Position numbers and translations under genes: made by a program. This document shows positions 1 through 10,279 of a stretch of DNA of 64,000 nucleotides, piece by piece. Source of the DNA: Nostoc sp. CHAB 5844 (GTDB lineage Bacteria > Cyanobacteriota > Cyanobacteriia > Cyanobacteriales > Nostocaceae); assembly GCF_020829595.1 (NCBI RefSeq), contig NZ_JAIVFW010000004.1, positions 124,001-188,000 on the forward strand, written 5' to 3'. A model generated the notes under the pieces. The model did no database searches, had not been told where the DNA came from, and worked only from the letters and a program-made list of their open reading frames with translations. Each line of letters starts with the position of its first letter. Position 1 is the first letter of the stretch.

Positions 1-468
1 AATTAGGAAAAACTGAAGAAACCAGTCGATCACTATTTTGAAATAATTTCACTATCGCAGTTCGTTATAGATATCAAATGCACCTTCATTAAAATCAACA
101 ATATTGGCTTGACATAACCGACTGACGGGGTGACAAGACCGCTAAGAACTTTGCTGGGGAAGCTTTTAATCTATTTGACCTCCGAAAAGATAGAGTCTGA
201 TTGACAGGCTGATTGACAATGAAATAGCGCTCGCTTGATGGATTCATGCCATACTCTGGTCAAATATGCCAGTTTTGTGGCACAACAGCCAGACAATCTT
301 TTTGAGGGTAATTAGGCTAAAAGGCTTACTATATCTGGTTTGCCGGATGCTTGTCACCCCTTCAGTTTGACTACTTTGTGATGTCGCAGATGAAAAGGAA
401 TTCATGATAATTTTTTGAGCTTGTTATCTTTGATTGTAAATAAACACGCAGAAGTATCTTAGACAAAC
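1..468. other. Intergenic stretch at window edge, no gene seen
   Basis: No convincing gene. It lies downstream of the amidohydrolase, which reads leftward. Short open stretches without start codons occur on both strands (for example + strand about 133-203 and - strand about 55-145). They could be gene remnants but are too short to assign. Confidence 0.4.
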
Positions 469-1686
469 TTAACTAAAAAATTTCTCCACACAACGGATGA
501 ATATTTCCACACCCATTGGTAAGACAGTTTCATCAAAGTCAAATCGCGGGTGATGATGAGGATATGCTAAGTCTTTTTCTGGGTTAGCAGAACCAAGGAA
601 GAAATAACAGCCGGGAACTTCTTTTAAGAAGAATGACATATCTTCGCCGCCCATTGTTTGGCATTCTGGTACAACTCCTACAGGAGTTTCTACCACTTCT
701 TCGGCAATCGATCGCACTAATTCTGCAATCACCGCATCGTTAATTACTGGGGGATATAAACTCCAATATTCTAAGTCATAGTTTGCACCGTGACTTTGGC
801 AAATTCCAGCAATTATTTGCTCGATGCGCTGTTTAAAAAAGCCTTCAAATGCTGGGTTAAAATACCGGACTGTGCCTTTCATATTTGCTGTGTCAGCAAT
901 CACATTTTCTGCTGTACCAGCATGAAGTGCGCCGACAGTCACCACTGCGGAATCAATTGGGTTAACGTTGCGGGCGACAATGGTTTGTAAGGCGTTGACA
1001 ATTTGGGCTGCAACTACAATCGAATCGACAGTTTGATGGGGAATTGCACCGTGTCCACCTTTGCCGAAAATTGTGCAGTTGAATAACTCTACAGCCGCCA
1101 TCAATGCACCAGCACGGACACCGACAGTTCCCAAGGGGAGATTATTCCACAGATGTAAACCAATAATCGCATCCACATCAGGGTTTTTTAGTACCCCAGC
1201 CTCAATCATCGGTTTTGCGCCTCCCGGCCCTTCTTCGGCTGGCTGGAAGATAATTTTCACAGTCCCAGCAAAGTCTTCTCGATGCTGTTGGAGATAGTAT
1301 GCTGTACCTAATGCGATTGCTGTATGTCCATCATGTCCACAAGCGTGCATAATTCCATCATGCTGTGATCGATAGGGTACTTCGTTTAGTTCTTGAATGG
1401 GCAAAGCATCCATATCTGCCCGAATTGCCAATACTTTTTCTGTGCTGAGTTTAGTACCTTTGATAGTAGCGACAATTCCAGTTTTCGCAATACCAGTTTG
1501 ATGTTCAATTCCCCATGCTTGCAACTGACTGGAGACGAACTCAGCTGTCAACTGTTCTTGAAAGCCTAATTCTGGTTGTTGATGTAACCGCCGCCGCCAC
1601 TCTACTAATTGTGGTTGCAATGAGCGAATCGAGAGTCGCACACGCGATAAGTCAACAGAATAGGAATTGGGTAATGTAGAAACCAT
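469..1686 (-). CDS. M20 family metallopeptidase / N-acyl-amino acid amidohydrolase
   Basis: 405-residue cytosolic hydrolase of the M20D (HipO/AmhX/IAA-amino acid hydrolase) type, which cleaves amide bonds of N-acyl or aromatic-acyl amino acids with two bound metals. Visible family signatures are ADMDALPI near residue 90, HACGHDGH at 114-121 and QPAEEGPGGA near 148-157; together these hold the metal-binding His, Cys, Asp and Glu residues. The dimerisation domain follows at about 190-300, and the C-terminal part has a GGEDMSFF motif near 345. Length is normal for the family. The ATG start at 1686 is the first in frame, and the N-terminal 20 residues are less conserved in character. It stands alone, with bioD beginning its own unit 59 bp upstream. 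The physiological substrate cannot be read from the sequence. Confidence 0.88.
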   Translation of the reverse strand: MVSTLPNSYSVDLSRVRLSIRSLQPQLVEWRRRLHQQPELGFQEQLTAEFVSSQLQAWGIEHQTGIAKTGIVATIKGTKLSTEKVLAIRADMDALPIQELNEVPYRSQHDGIMHACGHDGHTAIALGTAYYLQQHREDFAGTVKIIFQPAEEGPGGAKPMIEAGVLKNPDVDAIIGLHLWNNLPLGTVGVRAGALMAAVELFNCTIFGKGGHGAIPHQTVDSIVVAAQIVNALQTIVARNVNPIDSAVVTVGALHAGTAENVIADTANMKGTVRYFNPAFEGFFKQRIEQIIAGICQSHGANYDLEYWSLYPPVINDAVIAELVRSIAEEVVETPVGVVPECQTMGGEDMSFFLKEVPGCYFFLGSANPEKDLAYPHHHPRFDFDETVLPMGVEIFIRCVEKFFS

Positions 1687-1744
1687 AGCAACAAACTGCT
1701 AGAAGACGGCTGAGATTGGGTTATGTTTTCAGTTTAATATTTCC

Positions 1745-2425
1745 TTAAAAATTTAGCGCTTCTAAATTTAAATTGGATGCAGCTTGGGCGAGTTTGTCTA
1801 AATCTCCTGGGTTATCAAAATAAGGCAAGCAACCTAAAACTGGGATGTGCGTAAATGATTCAATTACCTCTGGTGGTGTCCAGTCGGTAATCTCTGCATC
1901 AGTATGCGGTTGAATGCAGTTCAGTACAATACCTATGAGATTTACTCGTGACTGTCTAGCTAATGCCACATTAGCCACTGCTTGAGATATTGCACCTAAC
2001 CTAACTGGGACTACTAAGACGGTGGGTAAGTGCCATTCGCCAGCGATGTCAGCAACCGTGAATTCGTTGGTGACAGGTGAACCTAACCCACCAGCAGATT
2101 CTACCAAGAGAAATTGGTAGCGCGATCGCATCTCACATAATGTTTTCCACACCACAGCTAAATCAACTTGGCGATTTTCTCTGGCGGCGGCGATGGGTGG
2201 TGCTAGAGGCGCTTGAAAATACAAAGGTGTAATTTCTTGGGGCGATTGTTCTAGCTTAAACAGATTTTGATACCACTCGCGATCGCCAATTCCCGATTGT
2301 ATTGGCTTCATAATTCCCCAGTGACGCTGCGGATAATATTTTTGCCAATAAGCTGCCAATGCTGTTGTTAAAACAGTTTTGCCAGCTTCGGTGTCAGTTC
2401 CAGTAATCAGTAGTGTGTTCAACAA
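1745..2425 (-). CDS. bioD: ATP-dependent dethiobiotin synthetase BioD
   Basis: 226-residue enzyme that closes the ureido ring of dethiobiotin from 7,8-diaminopelargonate, CO2 and ATP, the penultimate step of biotin synthesis. The N-terminal P-loop GTDTEAGKT (residues 9-17) is diagnostic, followed by the MKPIQSG substrate/metal region near 40 and an ESAGGLGSP segment near 109-117. Length is normal. No other bio gene is present in the window, so biotin genes are dispersed here, as is common in cyanobacteria. It lies 59 bp upstream of the amidohydrolase gene on the same strand and could be co-transcribed with it. Confidence 0.93.
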   Translation of the reverse strand: MLNTLLITGTDTEAGKTVLTTALAAYWQKYYPQRHWGIMKPIQSGIGDREWYQNLFKLEQSPQEITPLYFQAPLAPPIAAARENRQVDLAVVWKTLCEMRSRYQFLLVESAGGLGSPVTNEFTVADIAGEWHLPTVLVVPVRLGAISQAVANVALARQSRVNLIGIVLNCIQPHTDAEITDWTPPEVIESFTHIPVLGCLPYFDNPGDLDKLAQAASNLNLEALNF

Positions 2426-2614
2426 TCTGTTTTAAAAATAGGTATTGAAGTAAAACATGAGTTACGAGACGTAAATATACCGGAAATCCTTACCAATGAC
2501 AAATAGCATTTGTACCAATTGCACCTCCAAATAGCACCGCAACGCAAAGCCCAAAATTATGAAAGAAACTCTTTTTCTTTCCATACACCCATACACCCCT
2601 GTGTTTCTTCAGAG

Positions 2615-4318
2615 CTAAGGAGTATTTTGTAACTCAGGCGTTGGTTGAATTGTGCTATCCACAGGCGGGTTATTGTTAGGATCTGGGAATCTTGGCGTAA
2701 ACGTTATTGTTGGCGTTGGTGTAAATGCTGGCGGAAACGTTGGTGTTAGTGTTGGCGTTGGTGTCGGTGTAAATGCTGGTGGAAATGTGGGCGTAAACGT
2801 TGGCGTGGGAGTTTCTGTAGGTGAGGGTGGGAGTGGATTCTCTAACGCAACCTTCAGATTATAATCACTTTCACTAACTCCAGGCGCAAGCGTTAGCTGA
2901 ACAGTATATCTACCATTAGACGGTAATATTCCGGTATAAGAGCTGACTTGTTGAGCGCTACTGTCAATTACTTGGCGATTCGGATCTAAAACAGTCAGCG
3001 CAATACCTGTTCCTTGTTCCAGCAGCGTAGTTAAATTAGCTCCTGCTTGCCCAAAAAAGGTATATTCAATGATTTGACCAGCTTTGAGAGAATTTTCGAC
3101 TGTAGCTGTGTTAGATGCTCCCAATCTCAGCCGCCTACTCGTAATAGTCGGTTCAGTGTTAATGGGTGTCCCGAATGTCGTACCGCCAGAAATGACTGGT
3201 GAAGGGAAAGTCTGAGGTGCGGGTGGTGTATTATCTGGTTGTGTATTAGACTGACTGCGAATCGAACTTACCAGCGCCCACGAACCAACACCTGCTAGGA
3301 TAACTACCGCACTACCAATTGCACCCAGCGCCAAAGGATTATCTAACACACTCGTAGAACGCCTAGGGGGAATTACGGGGTCTGGTCGGTTAGATGGCTG
3401 TGGTAGAACTGCATCGGGACGACGACCAACCGCAATTGTTTGAAAATTTGACACTTCTGGAGGTGTCGGTACACCAGATTGCTCGACAAACTGTAATGCT
3501 TGGATAACCTCAGCTGCACTTTGATAGCGATCGCTCGGCAAAGGGTGTAACATCCGATTAATTACCTGAGCAAATTGCGGACTCACCCTCACAAATCTTT
3601 GCCAATTCCAGGTAAGCTGAGTTTCATCAAACAACTCGGACGGTTCTTTACCCGTTAGTAACACTATTGCTGTCACAGCTAAAGCATATAAATCACTGCT
3701 GGGGTAGGCTCGTCCGGTTTGCATTTGTTCGCTGGGAGAATAGCCCAATTTCCCCACACTAGTAACATTGATATTAGTATCGGGAGCTTGCAAACGCGTT
3801 GCCAGTTCTTTAACTACGCCAAAATCAATTAATACTGGCAGGCGATCGCTATCCCGTAAAATAATATTCTCTGGCGAAATATCGCGGTGAATAATGCCGC
3901 GACTGTGAATGTGTTCTAATACAGGTAAGAGCGATCGCATCAACTGCAACACGTCTGGTTCGCTAAAAGTTTGACCTACAGATTGTTTCTCAACCAATAA
4001 AGCTCGATAGGTTTTACCTGCAACATAATCTTCCACCAAAAATAAACGATGGTCTTGCTCGAATCTTTCGCGGAATTTCGGGACTTGAAGATGTTCAATC
4101 TGATATAAAATCGTCGCTTCCCGCTGAAAAAGCTCTTGGGCTTTTTCCCAAGCACCAGCTCCAGCTGCGATCGGAATTAATTCTTTAATTGCACAAAGCT
4201 CGTTAAAGCGACGCTGATCTTCAGCCAAATAAGTTCTGCCAAATCCGCCTTGTCCCAGGATTTGAATTATCCGGTAACGATTTTGTAAGACAGTACCAAT
4301 TGTAATTGGGGCTTGCAT
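2615..4318 (-). CDS. Membrane-anchored Ser/Thr protein kinase with C-terminal Thr/Pro-repeat tail
   Basis: Hanks-type kinase. The N-terminal kinase domain (about residues 10-280) has the glycine loop GQGGFGRTY, the CAIKEL lysine, the catalytic loop HRDISPEN and the DFGVVKE magnesium loop. The catalytic-loop Lys is Ser here; I recall the same in other cyanobacterial kinases, so activity is not excluded. One transmembrane helix lies near 330-352. After it comes a beta-rich segment (about 400-490) resembling bacterial pre-peptidase (PPC-like) domains, then a tail of PTPTFTP-type repeats encoded by a degenerate DNA repeat at about 2690-2830. The tail is probably extracytoplasmic. I place the start at ATG 4318 rather than the TTG at 4330, because the kinase fold begins soon after. 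Target unknown; the gene stands alone. Confidence 0.88.
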   Translation of the reverse strand: MQAPITIGTVLQNRYRIIQILGQGGFGRTYLAEDQRRFNELCAIKELIPIAAGAGAWEKAQELFQREATILYQIEHLQVPKFRERFEQDHRLFLVEDYVAGKTYRALLVEKQSVGQTFSEPDVLQLMRSLLPVLEHIHSRGIIHRDISPENIILRDSDRLPVLIDFGVVKELATRLQAPDTNINVTSVGKLGYSPSEQMQTGRAYPSSDLYALAVTAIVLLTGKEPSELFDETQLTWNWQRFVRVSPQFAQVINRMLHPLPSDRYQSAAEVIQALQFVEQSGVPTPPEVSNFQTIAVGRRPDAVLPQPSNRPDPVIPPRRSTSVLDNPLALGAIGSAVVILAGVGSWALVSSIRSQSNTQPDNTPPAPQTFPSPVISGGTTFGTPINTEPTITSRRLRLGASNTATVENSLKAGQIIEYTFFGQAGANLTTLLEQGTGIALTVLDPNRQVIDSSAQQVSSYTGILPSNGRYTVQLTLAPGVSESDYNLKVALENPLPPSPTETPTPTFTPTFPPAFTPTPTPTLTPTFPPAFTPTPTITFTPRFPDPNNNPPVDSTIQPTPELQNTP

Positions 4319-5171
4319 AAATAAATTCAAATTTAATAATAACTGAAAACACAGCCCTCACAAAGCAGAGTCGGGAGGACAAAATACATAAGATTGACTC
4401 AAAAATTCTTCTTTAAGATAGCGTGTCAGGGCTTGAAGATTCTGCACCTTACACCCCTAAATTTCATTACCCACATACTCATACACTTGTGAACCAATCT
4501 CAAACCATTGATTTTTCATTTTCATGCATAAGTTACACGACAATTACCTGCGGCGATATTTTACCCTAATAAAAGGAATAATCGTGTTGAAATTTCAGAC
4601 TAATCACTAAAATTACAAAAAAGCTTGCGTAGATAGCAAAGGAGAAATCATGAAGTCCTCTTTCTGCTCCCTCAGGCTAATTCCCCTGAAGCAAGATCCA
4701 GCATGTTTAGTTTCAAGGCTAATTTTGCAAATTTGAAAATTTTTGTCCAATTTGTAATCCAAAAATTTAGTTTGTCAGTTTATAATTTTGTAGCTGGTAT
4801 CATAAAATATTCTTTTACCCCAGAAGAATTTAATTTTGGGTATTTCTACTGTCTGAGTTCCAGTTCTACTTCACTTAAGCTGAAAAGAGTTGGTCTCAGT
4901 AATCAATGCAGTTGGTAGGATCATTACTCTACCAGACTAAATCTAGAGGAAATTTGACTTGTTGAGAACAACTCAACTACGGGGCTAACTTACACACTAT
5001 ATGTCAGTTACGAATTCGATGGTTTGTTTACCACTAAAGACTGAAAAATGGACTGATGGTAGCTCTATTGAGAAATGTTTAAAGTTTTTATGAAAGCTTA
5101 AATAAAGCTCACAGATGTTTATTTAGCCTATTCCGGTTAAATCTGGTAAATATCTAAATGATAATCTCGCC
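4319..5171. promoter_or_regulatory. Long divergent intergenic region between kinase gene and prs
   Basis: About 850 bp of AT-rich DNA without a convincing gene. It must hold the promoters of the leftward kinase gene and of rightward prs. A 71-codon open frame at 4703-4918 has an unremarkable hydrophobic composition and no strong ribosome-binding site, so I do not call it. I could not define -10/-35 boxes confidently. Confidence 0.4.
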
Positions 5172-6188
5172 ATGAATGCACTTCGAGGATCTGCTGTGCT
5201 CAGTTCTGCCGCTTTAAAGGTGCAGCCAGCTGCAACAGGATTAACTGAAAACCATCGCCTGCGGCTATTTTCTGGCTCTGCCAATATACAACTGTCTCAA
5301 GAAGTCGCTCGTTACCTGGGGATGGACTTGGGGCCAATGATTCGTAAAAGATTTGCGGATGGAGAACTTTATGTTCAAATCCAAGAATCAATTCGAGGTT
5401 GTGATGTCTATTTAATTCAACCATCTTGTCAACCAGTTAACGATCACTTGATGGAATTGCTGATTATGATTGATGCCTGTCGTCGAGCTTCGGCTAGACA
5501 GGTAACAGCAGTGATTCCATATTATGGTTATGCTCGTGCCGATCGCAAAACCGCAGGACGGGAATCAATCACAGCCAAACTGGTTGCCAACCTGATTACT
5601 CAAGCAGGCGCTGACCGCGTTCTCGCAATGGATTTGCACGCCGCTCAGATTCAGGGTTACTTCGATATACCCTTTGATCATGTTTATGGTTCGCCAGTTA
5701 TACTCGATTATCTGACTAGCAAACAACTGCATGATCTTGTCGTTGTTTCTCCTGATGTTGGTGGTGTAGCACGAGCGAGAGCATTTGCCAAGAAGTTGAA
5801 CGATGCCCCACTTGCCATTATTGATAAACGCCGTCAAGCTCATAATGTAGCGGAAGTTTTGAACGTCATCGGCGATGTCAAAGGCAAAACAGCCGTGCTG
5901 GTAGACGACATGATCGACACAGGCGGTACTATTGCTGAAGGAGCTAGGTTGCTGCGTGAAGAAGGAGCGCGTCAGGTATATGCCTGTGCAACTCATGCAG
6001 TCTTCTCCCCCCCAGCAATTGAGCGCTTATCAAGCGGCTTGTTTGAAGAAGTCATCGTTACCAACACGATACCTCTGGCAGAGAGCAAACGCTTTCCACA
6101 ATTAGTAGTGCTTTCCGTGGCGAATCTTTTAGGAGAAACCATCTGGCGGATTCACGAAGATACCTCAGTAAGTAGTATGTTCCGTTAG
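5172..6188 (+). CDS. prs: Ribose-phosphate pyrophosphokinase (PRPP synthetase)
   Basis: 338-residue cytosolic enzyme converting ribose 5-phosphate and ATP to PRPP for purine, pyrimidine, His, Trp and NAD synthesis. The sequence carries RKRFADGELYVQI near 57-69, the DLHAAQIQGYFDIP catalytic/flexible-loop region near 152-165 and the PRPP-binding signature VLVDDMIDTGGTI near 238-250. The N terminus has about 25 extra residues before the conserved LRLFSGSAN, as is usual for cyanobacterial enzymes. ATG 5172 is the first start. It is monocistronic, with a roughly 850-bp upstream region and a repeat-containing gap downstream. Confidence 0.96.
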   Translation: MNALRGSAVLSSAALKVQPAATGLTENHRLRLFSGSANIQLSQEVARYLGMDLGPMIRKRFADGELYVQIQESIRGCDVYLIQPSCQPVNDHLMELLIMIDACRRASARQVTAVIPYYGYARADRKTAGRESITAKLVANLITQAGADRVLAMDLHAAQIQGYFDIPFDHVYGSPVILDYLTSKQLHDLVVVSPDVGGVARARAFAKKLNDAPLAIIDKRRQAHNVAEVLNVIGDVKGKTAVLVDDMIDTGGTIAEGARLLREEGARQVYACATHAVFSPPAIERLSSGLFEEVIVTNTIPLAESKRFPQLVVLSVANLLGETIWRIHEDTSVSSMFR

Positions 6189-6302
6189 CCAAAAAAAGAC
6201 TGTTATTCAGTTTACAGTCTGGTATGAATAAACATGAAATTTTGAAGTATGAAGTCAGCAAGTTATTCTCCTTCGTGCTTCAAATTTTATTTTTATAGCA
6301 TT

Positions 6303-6379
6303 TTACGAACCGCAGAGAGAAGTTGCGTGCGGGGGTTCCCCCCGTTGAGCAAACTTCGGTGGGCGCAGAGGTCAAAGAG
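6303..6379 (+). repeat. Dispersed AACGAACCGCAGAGA-type repeat
   Basis: Contains TACGAACCGCAGAGAG, a short G/C-rich inverted segment (GGGGGTTCCCCCC) and CGCAGAGGTCAAAGAGG. It belongs to the same family as copies at 15254-15318, 16096-16196 and 16846-16888, apparently with a second small repeat nested inside. Confidence 0.6.
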
Positions 6380-6423
6380 GAAAAGCCTAAAATTGAAGTG
6401 TCTATCCAGCTTGGAATAGCATC

Positions 6424-6999
6424 ATGAACAGCGAAAAAGCCACAGTACAGCCTTGGTATACTGTCACTGATGAAGAATTAATGCTGATGAGTTCGCAAAA
6501 CCCAGAACTGCGGTTTGAACGTAATGCGGATGGAACTATAGCAACTATGCCACCAACTGGAGGAATTTCAGGTAATAGAGAAATCAAAGCAGGTGCTTAT
6601 TTGCTTGTTTGGGTAGAAAGTCAGGATTTAGGGGAAGTTTTTGGGCCAAGTACAGGGTGTAAATTAGCAAATACTGCTGTTAAGTCGTCTGATGCTGCTT
6701 TCGTTGCTAAAGGACGCTTACCAGAAAATTGGGATCTGCAAGAAGATGCGTTTATTAACCTAGCACCAGACTTTGTTATAGAAATTCGTTCTAAAAATGA
6801 CAGCTTGCCAAAACTCAAAGCGAAGATGGCAGAATATATTGCCAACGGTGTGCAGTTAGGATGGTTAATTGACCGTCAAAATCAGCAAGCTTTCGTTTAT
6901 CGTCGAGATGGTTCTATTACCCAGTATCCAGCGACAGCAATTTTGAATGGTGAAGATGTTGTCCCAGGATTTACCTTACCTTTGGCAAAACTATTGTGA
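6424..6999 (+). CDS. Uma2 family protein (PD-(D/E)XK nuclease fold)
   Basis: 191-residue member of the Uma2 family (DUF820), restriction-endonuclease-like proteins strongly expanded in cyanobacteria and of unknown cellular role. The nuclease core is visible as APDFVIEIRSKNDS...LKAKMAEY near residues 117-140, giving Asp, Glu and Lys candidates, followed by LGWLIDRQ. The N-terminal PWYTVTDEELMLMSSQNPELR pattern differs from the other copies in this window, so it is a separate subfamily. A second Uma2 gene of a third subtype follows after 38 bp on the same strand; the two may be co-transcribed. Confidence 0.82.
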   Translation: MNSEKATVQPWYTVTDEELMLMSSQNPELRFERNADGTIATMPPTGGISGNREIKAGAYLLVWVESQDLGEVFGPSTGCKLANTAVKSSDAAFVAKGRLPENWDLQEDAFINLAPDFVIEIRSKNDSLPKLKAKMAEYIANGVQLGWLIDRQNQQAFVYRRDGSITQYPATAILNGEDVVPGFTLPLAKLL

Positions 7000-7037
7000 T
7001 TAATTATGGGCTGAAATTATTCTTGGAGTAATGATTG

Positions 7038-7607
7038 ATGACACTATCAACTGAAGTATATTCTAACATTTCCTTAGCAGAGTTTCTCAACTTACCAGAA
7101 ACTAAACCAGCTAGTGAATATATCGACGGACGCATCTACGAAAAACCAATGCCTCAAGGAAAACATAGTATTCTTCAAACTCGGTTATCAACTAATATTA
7201 ATCAGGTTGGTGAATCTCAACAAAAAGCTTTAGCATTAACTGAGTTACGTTGCACATTTAGTGGACATTCCTTAGTTCCAGATATTGCTGTGTTTGAATG
7301 GTCACGCATTCCAACTGATGAAAACGGAGAAATAGCAAATAGATTTGAAAGCTACCCAGATTGGACTATTGAAATCCTATCACCTGATCAATTTCCTAAT
7401 CGAGTAATTAATAAAATTATTTTCTGTATTAACCAAGGAACTAAATTAGGTTGGTTTATTGATCCTAATGATAAATCGTTGATGGTATTTCAACCAAACA
7501 AGCTACCAGAAGTGAAATACAATGCAGATATTTTACCTGTTCTCGATGTGTTAAGTGATTGGCAGGTAAAAGTAGTAGATATTTTTAGTTTGTTGAAGAT
7601 TAAATAA
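7038..7607 (+). CDS. Uma2 family protein (PD-(D/E)XK nuclease fold)
   Basis: About 189 residues. I place the start at ATG 7038 because a GGAG ribosome-binding site lies 9 nt upstream; a TTG one codon earlier is less likely. The Uma2 core is recognisable in LVPDIAVFEW near 95 and PDWTIEILSPDQ near 115-126, then KLGWFIDPNDK. Nuclease residues Asp and Glu are present, but the usual Lys is less clear. It is the second of two adjacent, clearly diverged Uma2 genes. Function unknown. Confidence 0.8.
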   Translation: MTLSTEVYSNISLAEFLNLPETKPASEYIDGRIYEKPMPQGKHSILQTRLSTNINQVGESQQKALALTELRCTFSGHSLVPDIAVFEWSRIPTDENGEIANRFESYPDWTIEILSPDQFPNRVINKIIFCINQGTKLGWFIDPNDKSLMVFQPNKLPEVKYNADILPVLDVLSDWQVKVVDIFSLLKIK

Positions 7608-7709
7608 TTCAACTGACTATACCGTTAATTCTGAACTATTAGCAGTATCAGTGACTTTACTATCTACTTGTTCAGCAACAGTCACAGTTAGTTTTAATCC
7701 CAGTTTAAA

Positions 7710-8180
7710 TTAAAGTTCACAAGCTTCTAAACGAGAACACCAATCACGAGCATCTTGCTTAGTTATGCGAAACCCTGATGTTAACCAAGGTAAATGTCCT
7801 TCTGGGGCATCTAAGGCGAATATTAATTCGCTAAGATACTTCCAATGTCCGTTTTCACACCATCCTACTTGCTCACAAAAGTTAGTATATTTTTTGCTAC
7901 CTTTAAATTGCTGATAAATACGCTTTTGTACACTAAAGCCAAAATGCCCACAACTATACTTGACCCAAAGTTGATCTAAAATAACAAGGTCTTCGCAGGG
8001 AAAATCAGATAACAAAAAGTATAAAGATTCTGCTTCTTCTCGCTCAACTATACTGAGTTGAATATTCGTAGTTTCGCAATCAGCTTCATACCACTTTTCT
8101 AGAGCTAGTAATTTCTCTAAAGTGCTGTAATTTACCAAATGTTTTTCTATCCTACGAAAAAATTGCTTGAGCTTCACCAT
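7710..8180 (-). CDS. GUN4 domain-containing protein
   Basis: 156 residues dominated by a GUN4 domain, the porphyrin-binding fold of the Mg-chelatase activator Gun4. Diagnostic stretches are LEKWYEADCETT near 27-38, CEDLVILDQLWVKYSCGHFGFSVQKRIYQ near 62-90, VGW near 105 and FALDAPEGHLPW near 121-132. It lacks the extra N-terminal helical domain of genuine Gun4 and so may be one of the many stand-alone GUN4 paralogues. The stop at 7710 is followed in the same frame by 30 more codons to a TAG at 7617, including KLTVTVAEQVDSKV, so the present stop could have shortened the protein. It is convergent with the upstream Uma2 gene. Ligand and role unproven. Confidence 0.83.
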   Translation of the reverse strand: MVKLKQFFRRIEKHLVNYSTLEKLLALEKWYEADCETTNIQLSIVEREEAESLYFLLSDFPCEDLVILDQLWVKYSCGHFGFSVQKRIYQQFKGSKKYTNFCEQVGWCENGHWKYLSELIFALDAPEGHLPWLTSGFRITKQDARDWCSRLEACEL

Positions 8181-8346
8181 GCTGGAAAAAGCAACAATTA
8201 CAAAATGCCTCGCAATTGTGTCAATTAAGCTAGAATTGTTAAAGGTTCTTTACAGAATTTGCAGAACATCCCCGATTCTGTTAAAAAAGCCTAGCACACT
8301 TAAATGTAAATCTACAAAACCCCTCTAGAGTTAACACTAAGTTTCT

Positions 8347-10137
8347 ATGACGCTCCCAATTCGTAACGTCGCCATTATCGCCCACGTAGACCACGGCAAA
8401 ACCACCTTGGTTGATGCACTCCTCAGACAGTCCGGCATTTTCCGAGAAGGTGAAGACGTTCCGGATTGCGTCATGGACTCCAACGACCTAGAAAGGGAAC
8501 GTGGAATTACGATTCTGGCGAAGAATACAGCTGTTCGCTACAAAGAAACACTTATCAATATTATTGATACTCCTGGACACGCGGACTTCGGCGGAGAAGT
8601 AGAACGCGTACTTGGCATGGTTGATGGTTGCATCCTAATTGTTGATGCTAATGAAGGCCCCATGCCTCAAACACGTTTTGTGTTGAAAAAGGCATTGGAA
8701 AAAGGACTGCGCCCAATTGTTGTTGTTAACAAAATTGATCGCCCCCAAGCAGAACCCCACGGTGCAATAGATAAGGTACTAGATCTGTTCTTGGAATTAG
8801 GCGCAGATGATGACCAGTGCGACTTCCCTTATCTGTTTGCTTCTGGTTTGTCTGGTTATGCGAAAGAATCCTTGGAAGAAGAAGCCAAGGATATGCAACC
8901 ATTATTTGAAGCAATTCTACGTCACGTTCCACCACCAGTAGGTGATGCCAGCAAGCCTCTGCAATTACAAGTTACAACCCTAGATTATTCGGAATATCTG
9001 GGACGGATTGTAATTGGCAGAATCCACAATGGCACTATCCGTAACGCACAGCAAGCAGCCTTGGTGACAGAAACAGGCGCAATTGTTAAAGCAAAAATCA
9101 GCAAATTGCTCGGTTTTGAAGGGTTGAAGCGGGTGGAATTAGAAGAAGCATCCGCAGGCCATATTGTGGCGGTTGCTGGTTTTGCTGATGCAAACATCGG
9201 GGAAACAATTACTGACCCCAATGAACCGCAAGCATTGCCACTAATTAAAGTGGATGAACCTACCTTGCAAATGACCTTCTGGGTGAATGATTCACCTTTT
9301 GCAGGTCAAGAAGGTAAGTTAGTAACATCCAGACAAGTACGCGATCGCTTATTCCGCGAACTAGAAACCAACGTTGCATTGCGTGTTGAAGAAACCGATT
9401 CTCCTGATAAATTCCTAGTCTCTGGTCGTGGGGAACTCCACTTGGGTATCTTAATCGAAACCATGCGCCGTGAAGGTTACGAGTTCCAAGTATCTCAGCC
9501 ACAGGTAATTTACCGCGAAGTCAACGGACAACCTTGTGAACCTTACGAACTGTTGGTGTTGGACATTCCTTCAGAAGCAGTTGGTAGCTGTATTGAACGT
9601 CTGGGACAACGTAAAGGCGAAATGCAAGATATGCAACCTGGTGTGAGCGATCGCACCCAACTAGAATTTGTCATTCCCGCCCGTGGTTTAATTGGTTTCC
9701 GTGGTGAATTCATGCGGATGACCCGTGGTGAAGGCATTATGAACCACAGCTTCTTAGATTATCGTCCTCTCTGTGGCGAGATTGAAGCCCGTAACAAAGG
9801 TGTATTGATTGCCTTTGAAGAAGGTGTTTCGACTTTCTACGCCATGAAGAACGCCGAAGATAGAGGTGTGTTCTTTATCACTCCTGGTACTAAAGTCTAT
9901 AAGGGCATGATTGTCGGTGAACACAACCGTCCCCAAGACTTGGAATTGAATGTCTGCAAAACCAAGCAGTTGACTAACCACCGCGCCTCCGGTGGCGATG
10001 AACTGGTACAGTTGCAAGCACCAGTAGACATGAGCCTCGAACGCGCTTTAGAATACATCGGCCCCGATGAATTAGTGGAAGTTACACCCCAATCAATTCG
10101 TCTACGGAAGATGGCGAAGAAGTTGGCAAAACGGTAA
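8347..10137 (+). CDS. typA: Ribosome-associated GTPase TypA/BipA
   Basis: 596-residue translational GTPase that binds 70S ribosomes and aids subunit assembly and stress or cold adaptation. G1 AHVDHGKTT (12-20), the switch region [12 protein letters not shown]3 [14 protein letters not shown] and G4 NKIDRP are all present. They are followed by the domain II barrel, the EF-G-like domain III, and the TypA-specific C-terminal domain with [12 protein letters not shown]-like and [16 protein letters not shown] motifs. Length is normal. The gene is monocistronic, with a strong terminator 27 bp after the stop. Confidence 0.97.
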   Translation: MTLPIRNVAIIAHVDHGKTTLVDALLRQSGIFREGEDVPDCVMDSNDLERERGITILAKNTAVRYKETLINIIDTPGHADFGGEVERVLGMVDGCILIVDANEGPMPQTRFVLKKALEKGLRPIVVVNKIDRPQAEPHGAIDKVLDLFLELGADDDQCDFPYLFASGLSGYAKESLEEEAKDMQPLFEAILRHVPPPVGDASKPLQLQVTTLDYSEYLGRIVIGRIHNGTIRNAQQAALVTETGAIVKAKISKLLGFEGLKRVELEEASAGHIVAVAGFADANIGETITDPNEPQALPLIKVDEPTLQMTFWVNDSPFAGQEGKLVTSRQVRDRLFRELETNVALRVEETDSPDKFLVSGRGELHLGILIETMRREGYEFQVSQPQVIYREVNGQPCEPYELLVLDIPSEAVGSCIERLGQRKGEMQDMQPGVSDRTQLEFVIPARGLIGFRGEFMRMTRGEGIMNHSFLDYRPLCGEIEARNKGVLIAFEEGVSTFYAMKNAEDRGVFFITPGTKVYKGMIVGEHNRPQDLELNVCKTKQLTNHRASGGDELVQLQAPVDMSLERALEYIGPDELVEVTPQSIRLRKMAKKLAKR

Positions 10138-10163
10138 GTGAAGCGATAATTTAATTGATTTAG

Positions 10164-10187
10164 AAAGCCCACATCAGTGGGCTTTTT
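10164..10187 (+). terminator. Rho-independent terminator of typA
   Basis: AAAGCCCAC / GTGGGCTTT perfect 9-bp stem with a 4-nt ATCA loop, followed by TT. It lies 27 bp after the typA stop codon. Confidence 0.88.
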
Positions 10188-10279
10188 GTTTTGTCGTTTT
10201 AGAAAAATGAGCATACTGATAGTTGACTGGGTAACATAACACTGAGTAATGCGTCGTGTTTACGGACTAGTGTGTATAT

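Noticed and set aside
4703-4918. 71-codon open frame upstream of prs
   Set aside because: Low-complexity hydrophobic sequence with weak initiation context; more likely chance in an AT-rich leader.
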